Below are positions 27,562-35,001 of a stretch of 64,000 nt of DNA, one piece after another. A program made the translations under genes and the position numbers. The notes beneath the pieces are model-generated. The model was not told the origin of the DNA, did not search any database, and saw only the letters and a list, made by a program, of their open reading frames with translations. Numbering within the stretch: position 1 is the stretch's first letter; each line of letters starts with the position of its first letter. The stretch spans positions 62,001 to 126,000 of the forward strand of contig CAMAPL010000004.1 in assembly GCA_945860165.1 (NCBI GenBank). The letters run 5' to 3'. Source of the DNA: Rhizobium sp. Q54. GTDB lineage: Bacteria; Pseudomonadota; Alphaproteobacteria; Micropepsales; Micropepsaceae.

Positions 27562-27795
27562 ATGGGCATGAAGGGCAGTGAAATCGAAAAGTTCATCCGG
27601 GAGGCGTTTCCCGATGCCGATATCGAGATGAAAGACCTGGCGGGCGACGACAATCACTGGTCCGCCACAGTCACATCGTCTGCCTTCAAGGGCAAAAGCC
27701 GCGTCGCACAGCACCAGATGGTTTATGCCGCATTGAAGGGCAATATGGGCGGCGTGCTGCACGCGCTGCAGCTGCAGACTGTGGCGAAAGACTAG
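27562..27795 (+). CDS. bolA: BolA family protein
   Basis: 77 residues: GSEIEKFIREAFPDADIEMK, DDNHWSATVTS (the class II BolA loop region with His) and HQMVYAALKGNMGGVLHALQ with the invariant His. BolA proteins pair with CGFS glutaredoxins in iron-sulfur trafficking; a CGFS glutaredoxin gene lies 1 kb downstream. Between them sits a methyltransferase gene on the other strand, converging on bolA with a 4-base overlap. Confidence 0.92.
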   Translation: MGMKGSEIEKFIREAFPDADIEMKDLAGDDNHWSATVTSSAFKGKSRVAQHQMVYAALKGNMGGVLHALQLQTVAKD

Positions 27796-28745
27796 AACAA
27801 GCCTCCCCAAGCGCGCTTCTTGACGCGCCGATATTCGGCCTTGTCGCGGGCCGCGACAAACTGCGCCCGCAATCCCGTTTCATCGCACAGCTTGAAGGTT
27901 AGCCCCGGTTTGGTTTCCAGCGGTGGCGCTAAAATGCGCGCGCCCGTGGCAACGCTTTCGCGCAGCACTGCGACATAGGCGTAGCGTTCATCCTCGAATG
28001 GCACCGAAGCGTCCTTCATCTGCATATGGTCGCGGCTACGCGGCAGACGCTGAGAAAAATGGCACCAATCACCTTCCGGCATGGGACAGGCCATGTCATG
28101 GGTGCAGGGCGCGGCAACATGCGCCCCCGCCGCAATCAGGGCGGCGCGGGCAGCGCGGATGCGGGCAAAGCCCTGCGGCGTGCCCGGCTCGATCAGCACC
28201 AGCGCCTTGTCCGTCCAGCGCCACAACTCGGCCGCCACGGCAGCAGCGCTGTCTTCCGTCAGTTCGGCCAGCACATAACTGGCCACGATCATCTCGGCTT
28301 TTGCCTCCACCAGCCCGAGGTCACCGCCAAGCATCTCCGCATTGGCCAGGGCCGGCGGCCCAGCCTCGGCTAGGCCGCGCGCGAGCGTCCGCAGCGCTGC
28401 ATTGTGATCCAGCATGGTCAGCGACCCGATCTGCGGCCAAGCCGTCACCGCGGCCCAGCTTGCCGCGCCAGTGCCGGCGCCCACATCCAGCAGGCTGGCG
28501 GGCACCAGATCGGGCGCCACCTCCATCAACCGCGCGAACACCGCGCTGCAGGCGGCATAGGTGGCGGGCATGCGCGCCACGGCATAGGCGATGGCGTCCT
28601 GCGGGCTGACAATGACGCGGGAGGTTTGCCCCTGCCGGTAGCCGGCCGACATCTTCTGGGCGCTGGCCGCCAGCTCCTTGCGCGACACCCCTTCCAAGGC
28701 GCGGTCCAGGGCGGCCGCAAGAGCGGAGGGCAAGGCAGGGTTCAT
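27792..28745 (-). CDS. Rsm22-type small-subunit rRNA methyltransferase family protein
   Basis: 317 residues: SAM-binding core (LLDVGAGTGAASWAAVTAWP), VASYVLAELTED, LIEPGTPQGF and the Cys-containing segment APCTHDMACPMPEGDWCHFS that in Rsm22 relatives holds iron-sulfur or zinc ligands. The family is linked to mitochondrial and alphaproteobacterial small ribosomal subunit assembly. Single gene, divergent from grxD. The molecular activity in bacteria is not well established. Confidence 0.85.
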   Translation of the reverse strand: MNPALPSALAAALDRALEGVSRKELAASAQKMSAGYRQGQTSRVIVSPQDAIAYAVARMPATYAACSAVFARLMEVAPDLVPASLLDVGAGTGAASWAAVTAWPQIGSLTMLDHNAALRTLARGLAEAGPPALANAEMLGGDLGLVEAKAEMIVASYVLAELTEDSAAAVAAELWRWTDKALVLIEPGTPQGFARIRAARAALIAAGAHVAAPCTHDMACPMPEGDWCHFSQRLPRSRDHMQMKDASVPFEDERYAYVAVLRESVATGARILAPPLETKPGLTFKLCDETGLRAQFVAARDKAEYRRVKKRAWGGLF

Positions 28746-28837
28746 TTTAATCCAGTCAAATCGGGCATTTTCGGGCTGTCTTGACCCTTCGCGCCCCCAT
28801 GCTTAGATCATAGCCGAGTTTCCATGAGAGTTCCCAC

Positions 28838-29170
28838 ATGTCCGACGTTCAGGTCCGCATTGCCGACGATGTGAAGACAAACGATGTGCTGCTTTACATG
28901 AAGGGCACGCCAGCCTTTCCGCAGTGCGGCTTCTCGGCCGTGACGGTACAGATTCTCAATCACATCGGCGTCAAGTTCAAAGCTGTCAATGTGCTGGAAG
29001 ACGCCGAAGTGCGCGACGGCATCAAGGCCTTCTCCAACTGGCCGACCATCCCGCAGCTGTATGTGAAGGGCGAATTTGTCGGCGGCGCCGATATCGTCAA
29101 GGAAATGTTCGAGCAGGAGGAGCTGATCCCGTTCCTGGAACAGCACGGCGTCGCGCTAGAATCCGCGTAA
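28838..29170 (+). CDS. grxD: monothiol glutaredoxin, CGFS type
   Basis: 110 residues: [20 protein letters not shown] with the CGFS active site, [20 protein letters not shown] for glutathione binding. Such proteins carry [2Fe-2S] clusters with BolA partners. Length and start are standard; followed by a strong terminator. Confidence 0.97.
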   Translation: MSDVQVRIADDVKTNDVLLYMKGTPAFPQCGFSAVTVQILNHIGVKFKAVNVLEDAEVRDGIKAFSNWPTIPQLYVKGEFVGGADIVKEMFEQEELIPFLEQHGVALESA

Positions 29171-29190
29171 CGGCAAGCGCATCACGCAAT

Positions 29191-29225
29191 AAAAAAGCCC
29201 GGTGTTTCCACCGGGCTTTTTTTTG
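29191..29225 (+). terminator. Rho-independent terminator of grxD
   Basis: Stem AAGCCCGGTG / CACCGGGCTT with a 4-nt TTTC loop and an eight-T tail. Confidence 0.9.
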
Positions 29226-29233
29226 TCTTCTCG

Positions 29234-29314
29234 CGGCCGCTCGCCCAAGCTCGCGGCGTTCGCCGGCTCTCGCATGTCCACCGGACATGCTCGCGCGCAA
29301 AGCGCGCCACCGGC
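29234..29314. repeat. structured repeat R2, copy 2 (downstream of rpsD)
   Basis: Starts GGCCGCTCGCCCAAGCTCGC as in copy 1, then a hairpin GCATGTCC/GGACATGC with 3-nt loop (29273-29290) and GCGCGC-AAA-GCGCGC. On the minus strand it lies directly past the rpsD stop codon. Confidence 0.7.
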
Positions 29315-29317
29315 TCA

Positions 29318-29932
29318 CTAGCGCGAGTAGAATTCGACGATCAGATGCGGTTCCATCTGCACGGCGTAGGGCACATCCGCCAGCTTGGGAGTGCGCAGCA
29401 GCTTGGTGGACTTGCCTTCGGCCACTTCCAGATAGTCGGGCGTGTCACGCTCGCCGCTCTTGGAGGCTTCCAGCACCAGCGCCATTTCGCGGGCCTTGGC
29501 GCCCAGCTCGATCGTGTCGCTTTCCTTGACGTGATAGGAGGCAATGGTGACGCGGCGGCCGTTGACCTTCACATGGCCATGGCTGACCAGCTGGCGGGCG
29601 GCGAACGGGGTCGGCACAAACTTGCTGCGATAAACCACGGTGTCGAGACGGGTTTCCAGCAGGCCGATCATGTTCTCGCCGGTGTCGCCGGGACGGCGGG
29701 CGGCATCGGTGTAATATTTGCGGAACTGGCGCTCGGTGATGTTGCCGTAATAGCCCTTGAGCTTCTGCTTGGCCTGCAGCTGCGTGCCATAGTCGGAAAG
29801 CTTCTTGGCGCGGCGCTGGCCGTGCTGGCCCGGACCATAGGAGCGCTTGTTGACCGGGCTCTTGGGGCGGCCCCAGATATTCTCGCCCATGCGGCGGTCG
29901 ATCTTGTACTTCGAATTTTGGCGCTTGCTCAT
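29318..29932 (-). CDS. rpsD: 30S ribosomal protein uS4
   Basis: 204 residues: [54 protein letters not shown] and an S4 RNA-binding domain ([18 protein letters not shown]). A primary 16S-binding protein. ATG at 29932 has GAGGA upstream; a small hairpin (GGCACC/GGTGCC, 29949-29967) sits in the 5' untranslated region and could be part of autoregulation, as uS4 often binds its own mRNA. Confidence 0.97.
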   Translation of the reverse strand: MSKRQNSKYKIDRRMGENIWGRPKSPVNKRSYGPGQHGQRRAKKLSDYGTQLQAKQKLKGYYGNITERQFRKYYTDAARRPGDTGENMIGLLETRLDTVVYRSKFVPTPFAARQLVSHGHVKVNGRRVTIASYHVKESDTIELGAKAREMALVLEASKSGERDTPDYLEVAEGKSTKLLRTPKLADVPYAVQMEPHLIVEFYSR

Positions 29933-29979
29933 TGGTCCTCAGGCTCGTTGGCACCGGCTTGGTGCCGGAAAGGTCGCGC

Positions 29980-30007
29980 ACTATATGCAGCGACTTCGCC
30001 AAGTCAA
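29980..30007 (-). promoter_or_regulatory. predicted sigma70 promoter of rpsD
   Basis: TTGACT (30002-30007) and TATAGT (29980-29985) with a 16-bp spacer on the minus strand, about 50 bases upstream of the rpsD start. Confidence 0.65.
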
Positions 30008-30040
30008 ACGTCTGCAACTTGTAGTTTAGTATGCGATTTG

Positions 30041-30064
30041 TAACCCATATATTCCAATGGGTTA
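30041..30064. promoter_or_regulatory. 8-bp inverted repeat upstream of the rpsD promoter
   Basis: TAACCCAT and ATGGGTTA, perfect inverted copies 8 bases apart in an AT-rich patch about 34 bases upstream of the -35 box. Possible regulator site. The remaining sequence to 30155 holds nothing I recognise. Confidence 0.35.
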
Positions 30065-30154
30065 TACCGTCACCGCGCGCACTTAGGCACTGGTACAGTT
30101 TGACCGAATCCTGAGATTGCGGGGGGAGGGGCCAAAGCCTAGGGGTCAACCATG

Positions 30155-30184
30155 ACAAAAAAGCGCCCCGCCTCAAAAGGGGTA
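30155..30184 (-). terminator. possible terminator after the PepSY gene
   Basis: On the minus strand CCCC-TTTTGAGGC-GGGG then CGCTTTTTT, 30 bases past the PepSY stop. Short stem, good T-run. Confidence 0.45.
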
Positions 30185-30216
30185 TTGGGCAGACGCCGCG
30201 TCATCGACAGCCGGTT

Positions 30217-31291
30217 CTAGCGCTTCCCACGCCACATGAAAAATCCCGTGACGAAGAACAGCAGCGGCACGAAACCGGTCACGAACGCCAGCAGCCAATA
30301 GAGCGGGCCAAAGCCATGGCCGATATGCAGCTTGACCATCTGCATAGACAGGCCATCAACCCGGCTGGGCGACTGCGGATCGGCCACCAGGCTCGCGCGA
30401 TAGGGATCGACAAAGACAATCCTGCCTGTCCAGTCCCCCAGCTGCACCTTGATCGCCTGTCCCTCCCGCACCGGCAGCGTCACGCTGGTGGGGTTTATGC
30501 GGGCGTGTCCGGCTTGCGCCAGGGCCAGCGCCTGCCAACCGCTGATCACCGTGCGGCCGGAAACCGCGGGCACATCGGGAATGAGGCTGGGGTCGCGTTC
30601 AGGCGTGTTGGGTGAGGCGCTGGCAAACGCCAGGGTGGCGCGCGCGCTTTGATGAAACACCATGCCCACGCCCGTCAGCGTGATCGTCAGGAACAGCAGC
30701 AGCGACCAGATGCCCACCGCACCGTGCAGTTCGCGGTACAGCCGCAGGCCCCGCGCCTTGCCGCTGACAGTGAAAGCCCGGTGCCAGGGGCCTTTCCTGG
30801 GCCACCACAGATAAAGGCCGGAAAGCCCGAGGCCCAGCATCAGGACGCACAGCCAACCGACCGCGATGCGGCCCGCGCGCGCCACGAACAGATGACTGTG
30901 CAGGTCGCTGAGCACCGCCAGCGCCGGATGCATGCGCTGCTGGTAGCGTGCGACCTCGCGCCCTGTCGCCGGGTTCAGCAGCACATTGGGATAAGGCGAA
31001 TTCCAGCCGCCGAAATGCACCCGTCGCAGGCCGCTCGGGGCCTTCCGGCAAAGTCACTTCCGCCGCCACGCCGGATGGGACGGACGCGGCCCGGCGCGCG
31101 CGGGTGATAAGCCCTTCCAGGGAAAGCGGCGGACCGGCAGGGGAAACGCGGATCGCCGGCTTGCCGGTATCCAGGCCCGTGACCGGCCCCAGCATCAACA
31201 GCGAACCGGACAGCGAAACCAGGGCGAACAGAACACCCAGCACCAGCCCGATCCACAAATGCAGCTGGAACAGAAGCCTGTGCAGCCCCAT
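30217..31291 (-). pseudogene. PepSY-associated membrane protein, frameshifted
   Basis: Frame 1 from ATG 31291 encodes MGLHRLLFQLHLWIGLVLGV (first PepSY helix) to about VTLPEGPERP. The rest is in another frame: LRRVHFGGWNSPYPNVLLNP, DLHSHLFVARAGR, three more helices and a C-terminal MWRGKR. The shift is near 31025-31035, where one extra C in CGGCCTG would explain it. Joined, the protein is about 357 residues, a normal size for PepSY_TM proteins, which often accompany siderophore receptors or ferric reductases. No TonB receptor is adjacent. A GTG at 31020 could start a shortened product. Confidence 0.8.
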
Positions 31292-31423
31292 GCCTCACTC
31301 CCCTTTTTGCCACAACAGTGCAGAATCGTCGTCCCTGCCGCAATCGCGGCTTGCTGGCGCAGGGGCGCCACAGGCAGGTATCATTTGCGCGGATGAGCCG
31401 CACTCAGTAAGTGGTCGGACATC

Positions 31424-31512
31424 GGCCCCGTGGCGGAACTGGTAGACGCACCGGACTTAAAATCCGTTGATCCGAAAGGGTCGTGTCTGTTCGACTCAGA
31501 CCGGGGCCACCA
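31424..31512 (+). tRNA. tRNA-Leu (anticodon UAA)
   Basis: 89 bases including encoded CCA. The 7-bp acceptor stem GGCCCCG/CGGGGCC is perfect, D-arm GGCGGAACTGGTAGACGC, anticodon loop CTTAAAA (UAA), a long class II variable arm, and a T-arm GTCTG-TTCGACT-CAGAC. The D-arm, long arm and anticodon agree on leucine. Confidence 0.95.
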
Positions 31513-31678
31513 ACGCTTGTTTCTCGTTTGCGGTGTTCAATTCTGGAATTCCACATGCCTGCAGGAAGCCTGCGATTTCATCATAGATACTAGGCAGGCG
31601 TGTAGGATCAGCCTGCAGAAATTCTTCAACTAGAGCGGTGTAGTATGCCGGTTCAAGTCTAGACGGCCGGTCATACAT
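31496..31678 (-). CDS. candidate 60-residue protein coupled to the TPP enzyme gene
   Basis: Its ATG (31678) overlaps the last codons of the TPP enzyme gene, so it could be translated by coupling. The sequence looks protein-like, with two amphipathic helices (YYTALVEEFLQADP; IYDEIAGFLQACG). The 3' end runs antisense through the last 17 bases of tRNA-Leu. I know no family. It could be a truncated remnant. Confidence 0.4.
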   Translation of the reverse strand: MYDRPSRLEPAYYTALVEEFLQADPTRLPSIYDEIAGFLQACGIPELNTANEKQALVAPV

Positions 31679-33218
31679 TGAGAACCGCTTCGATCAGGCG
31701 CGGGCCCTTGCGCGCCATCGCGTCGGCGAACTGTGCAGCGAACTGTTCAGTCGTTTCGGCGCGGCTGGCTTCCACGCCCATGCTTTGCGCCATTTTCACA
31801 AAATCCAGCACGGGATTGTGCAGGTCCAGCATGGCCAAGGTCTTGGGGCCGGGATTGATCGCACCCACCCGCCCCAGCTCGATGTTGAGGATATTGTAGC
31901 TGCGGTTGGCGCAGATGATGGTCACCACATCGAGTTTCTCGCGCGCCATGCTCCAGAGCGCGGGCAGCGAATACATCGCCGCGCCGTCGCCCGACACGGC
32001 GATCACCTTGCGGTCGGGGCAGGCCAAGGCCGCGCCCATCGCCATGGGCTTGGCATCGCCGATGGCGCCGCCGGTGAGGAAGATCGCGTCATGGCGCGGC
32101 GCATGGACCAGATATTTCTGCAGCCCCGGCCCGGCGGTCAGCGAATCGTCCGACCAGATCGCATCTTCGGGCATGAAGCGCGCAATGATCGCGCCCATGG
32201 CGTCACTGGTCAGGCTGCCGTTTGCGGGAACGTCAGGCCGCACCAGCTGCACGATATTGCCCGGCGCCTTTGCGCCCAGAGCGTCGGCCAGCACGGTCAG
32301 TGCTGCTATGGCGTCTTCTTCGGGCGTGGCCAGGGTCATTAGCTCGCAGCCCTTCGGCGTCACCCAGCTGGGCTTGTCGGGATAGGCGAAGAAGGTCACC
32401 AGCGGCGGCGCACCCACCAGCACGATCTGCTCCAGCCCGGCCAGGCATAGGGCGATCTGTTCGGAGAAATAGGGAATGCGCTCGATATCGGGAAGCCCCG
32501 CGCCGCGGGTGATGCGCGGGGTGAAATAGTCATGGGCGATGCGCGCGCCGGTGGCCGCCGCAATGCGTCCCGCCGCTTCCATGCCGGTGCGTTCCAGGCA
32601 GCGGCCGCGCAGCAGGAGCAATGTGCGTTTGCCGCTGCGAAGCGCGACGGCGATCTTGTCGATGGTGTCTGGCACAACCACGCCGGGCGGCACCGCCGGC
32701 AACGGCGGCGCGGGTGCATCGGCTGCTTCCCAGGCGCAGTCGGCGGGCAGCACCAGGGTCGCGATGCCGCCCCTACGTGCCGCCTGCACCGCGCGGGCAC
32801 CATCAGCCGCCACTCCGGCGGGGGTTCTGCTCTGGTGCAGCCAATCCGACACCGAACCGCAGATCGCCATGATGTCGGACGTCAGCGGCGCCTGGGCATA
32901 TTGGGAATGGCTGGTGGCGTGGTCGCCCACGATATTGACGATGCCCTGGCCTGCCTTGCGCGCATTGTGCAGGAAAGAAATGGCGTTGGCGAAACCCGGT
33001 CCCAGATGCAAGAGGGTCGCGGCGGGCTTGCCCGCCATGCGGGCATAGCCATCGGCCGCCCCCGCTGCCACCGCCTCGAACAGGCAGAGCACGCCGCGCA
33101 TCCGGGGCTCGCGGTCCAGGGCGGCCACGAAATGCATTTCGGAGGTGCCGGGATTGCCGAAGCAGATCTCGATGCCGCTGTCGGCCAAGGTGTGAACCAG
33201 TGTTTCGGCGCCGTTCAT
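31671..33218 (-). CDS. thiamine-pyrophosphate enzyme, acetolactate synthase/benzoylformate decarboxylase type
   Basis: 515 residues with three TPP-enzyme domains: MNGAETLVHTLADSGIEICF, GNPGTSEMHFVAALD, the TPP Glu in LCLFEAVAAGAADGYARMAG, and the Mg/TPP motif SGDGAAMYSLPALWSM...NRSYNI. It is usually annotated as acetolactate synthase large subunit, but the NPGTSE start and lack of an adjacent small subunit make it a side branch; benzoylformate or another 2-oxo acid decarboxylase is equally possible. Start ATG 33218; the ATG at 33233 is less likely. A mini-gene with a terminator lies upstream. Confidence 0.8.
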   Translation of the reverse strand: MNGAETLVHTLADSGIEICFGNPGTSEMHFVAALDREPRMRGVLCLFEAVAAGAADGYARMAGKPAATLLHLGPGFANAISFLHNARKAGQGIVNIVGDHATSHSQYAQAPLTSDIMAICGSVSDWLHQSRTPAGVAADGARAVQAARRGGIATLVLPADCAWEAADAPAPPLPAVPPGVVVPDTIDKIAVALRSGKRTLLLLRGRCLERTGMEAAGRIAAATGARIAHDYFTPRITRGAGLPDIERIPYFSEQIALCLAGLEQIVLVGAPPLVTFFAYPDKPSWVTPKGCELMTLATPEEDAIAALTVLADALGAKAPGNIVQLVRPDVPANGSLTSDAMGAIIARFMPEDAIWSDDSLTAGPGLQKYLVHAPRHDAIFLTGGAIGDAKPMAMGAALACPDRKVIAVSGDGAAMYSLPALWSMAREKLDVVTIICANRSYNILNIELGRVGAINPGPKTLAMLDLHNPVLDFVKMAQSMGVEASRAETTEQFAAQFADAMARKGPRLIEAVLNV

Positions 33219-33265
33219 GGCCCCAATAAACAAGCCTGCTTGCCAAAAACAAGCCGCCTTATAGA

Positions 33266-33303
33266 AACAAGAAGGGCCGCCTCCCCGAAGGAAAACGGCC
33301 CCG
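33266..33303 (-). terminator. terminator of the 24-codon mini-gene
   Basis: On the minus strand GGGCCG...CGGCCC closes around a wobble-rich inner stem and a TTCG loop, followed by TTCTTGTTTC. It stands between the mini-gene and the TPP enzyme gene, so it could end a short transcript or act as an attenuator. Confidence 0.65.
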
Positions 33304-33326
33304 CATTGTCGTACTGTGTCCGTCGC

Positions 33327-33401
33327 TTACGCGGCGCTGTCTTTCGCAAGAAGAATCCAGTTTGCGGGTTTCGACGTCCGCAGGTAGTGACAATGAGACA
33401 C
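33327..33401 (-). CDS. 24-residue mini-gene with a complete Shine-Dalgarno
   Basis: GTG start with GAAGGAGGTGATCC ending one base upstream, a full complement of the 16S rRNA 3' tail. The peptide begins MSHCHYLRTSKPANWILL and ends AKDSAA, then TAA. A good promoter (33437-33464) and a terminator (33266-33303) frame it, giving a transcript of about 160 bases. It could be an abundant small protein, or a leader peptide controlling the TPP enzyme gene (it contains Trp-Ile-Leu-Leu). I do not recognise the peptide. Confidence 0.6.
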   Translation of the reverse strand: MSHCHYLRTSKPANWILLAKDSAA

Positions 33402-33436
33402 TGGATCACCTCCTTCTGATAAATTGTTGCAGTGCA

Positions 33437-33464
33437 AATATAGCCCGAGCAAGGCTTTTTTCAA
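33437..33464 (-). promoter_or_regulatory. predicted sigma70 promoter of the mini-gene
   Basis: TTGAAA (33459-33464) and TATATT (33437-33442) with a 16-bp spacer, about 20 bases upstream of the Shine-Dalgarno. One of the best sigma70 matches in the window. Confidence 0.7.
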
Positions 33465-33493
33465 TAGAGTCGGGCGGGGGGGGCTGATCCGGC

Positions 33494-34722
33494 ATGGAAA
33501 CAATTTTGACCAGTTGCGTCATTGCCGGCGACGGTCCCGCCGGGATGATGTGCGGCTTCTGCTGGCCCGCGCCGGGAACGACGTGACGGTGCTGGAAAAG
33601 CATGCCGACTTCCTGCGCGATTTCCGCGGGGACACGGTGCATCCCTCAACCCAGCAGATCATGCATGAGCTGGGGCTGCTGGAGCGTTTCCTGCAGCTGC
33701 CGCACGCCAGGATACGCCAGGTAAACCTGGATTTCGGCGACGCGCATTTCACCATCGCTGATTTCACCCGCCTGCCCACAGTGAGCAAGTTCATCGCCCT
33801 GATGCCGCAATGGGATTTCCTGGATTTCATCGCCGACTAGGCCAGAAAGCTTACCAACTTCCATCTGCTGATGCAGACCCAGGCTCGGGATTTGATCGCC
33901 CAGAAAGACAAGAATGGGGGCGACCGCATCGCCGGCGTACTGGCGACGGGACCAAACGGCAATATGCAAATCCGCGCCGGCCTCACCATCGGCGCCGATG
34001 GCCGCCATTCCATCCTGCGCGAAAAGTCCGGGCTGAAGGTCAAGGAACTGGGGGCGCCCTTCGATGTCCTGTGGCTCAGCCTGCCGTTCAAGAGCGGCGA
34101 TCCGGTGGACCTGGTGGGGCGCATCCAGGGCGGCGCGTTCTTCGTGATGATTTGTCGCGGCGATTACTGGCAATGTGCCTTTGGCATTCCCAAGGGCGGC
34201 TTCGACACCATCAGGGCCGAAGGCATCACCGCCTTCCGCGCCAAACTGCGCGCGGTCGCCGGTTTCGCGGCGGACCGCATGGATATCATCACCGGCTTCG
34301 ACCAGGTCAAGCTGCTGACGGTGGCGGTGAACCGGCTGGAACAGTGGGCGCGCCACGGCCTGTTGATGATCGGCGATGCGGCCCATGCCATGTCGCCCGC
34401 CGGCGGGGTGGGCATCAACCTGGCGATTCAGGACGCGGTGGCGACCGCCAATATCTTGGGACCAGTGCTGCTGAAGAGCGTGCCCAAACTGTCAGACCTG
34501 AAGAAGGTGCAGAAGCGGCGCGCATTTCCCACCCGCATCATCCAGACCTTCCAGCTCTTCGTGCAAAACGTGATGCTGGCGCCGACCCTGCGCGCCAAGC
34601 AGACCCCGAAGGTGCCGTTTGTCGTCCGGCTGCTGAATGCCTGGCCGTGGGCGCGGCAATGGCCGGCACGGCTCCTGGGCATTGGCCCCCGGCCGGAGCA
34701 TGTGCGGCTACAAAAACGCTAG
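33494..34722 (+). pseudogene. FAD-dependent monooxygenase, frameshift plus internal stop
   Basis: Starts METILTSCVIAGDGPAGMM (FAD Rossmann motif) at ATG 33494, then shifts frame near 33550, where a missing C (TTCTG for TTCCTG) would restore LLARAGNDVTVLEKHADFLR. The middle is intact (GDTVHPSTQQIMHELGLLER) up to FIAD, a TAG at 33838-33840, then in the same frame ARKLTNFHLLM, IGADGRHSILREKSGLK, LLMIGDAAHAMSPAGGVGIN. This is a PHBH-type aromatic or polyketide monooxygenase of about 410 residues. Two independent lesions make a real pseudogene likely. A run of eight G lies just upstream. Confidence 0.82.
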
Positions 34723-34812
34723 GCAGATTGCTGCACCGTCGCATCGAATGTCCATGCACCGCGCGGACCAAAGGGATTAGACTCGCCGCAGAGACCAATG
34801 CGGGAGCCGACC

Positions 34813-34941
34813 ATGGCTGTGCTGGATCATCATGACCGTCCTGATCACAAGACAAATCGCTGCGCCGCCATGTTCTGCCTGACATGGGTCGGATTCTTCG
34901 CGGCGATCGGTATGCTGACCTATCTGGTCAAGCTGTTGTAA
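34813..34941 (+). CDS. 42-residue single-pass membrane protein
   Basis: MAVLDHHDRPDHKTNRCAAM followed by a hydrophobic helix (FCLTWVGFFAAIGMLTYLV) and KLL. GGGAG precedes the ATG. A His/Asp-rich head with one membrane helix; no family known to me. It stands between the broken monooxygenase and lpd. Confidence 0.5.
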   Translation: MAVLDHHDRPDHKTNRCAAMFCLTWVGFFAAIGMLTYLVKLL

Positions 34942-35001
34942 GGCTGGATCGTTCGTACGCTGTCGCTACGGACGGGATGACATCGCGCTTTTGGCACGAT
35001 G

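Noticed and set aside
31424-31678. Prophage or integrative element at tRNA-Leu
   Set aside because: No integrase, no repeated tRNA 3' end further along the window, and normal housekeeping genes on both sides.
33399-33420. Partial 16S rRNA 3' end on the plus strand (TGGATCACCTCCTTCTGA)
   Set aside because: Only the last ~14 bases match and no rRNA sequence precedes them. On the minus strand the same bases are a perfect Shine-Dalgarno followed by a start codon.
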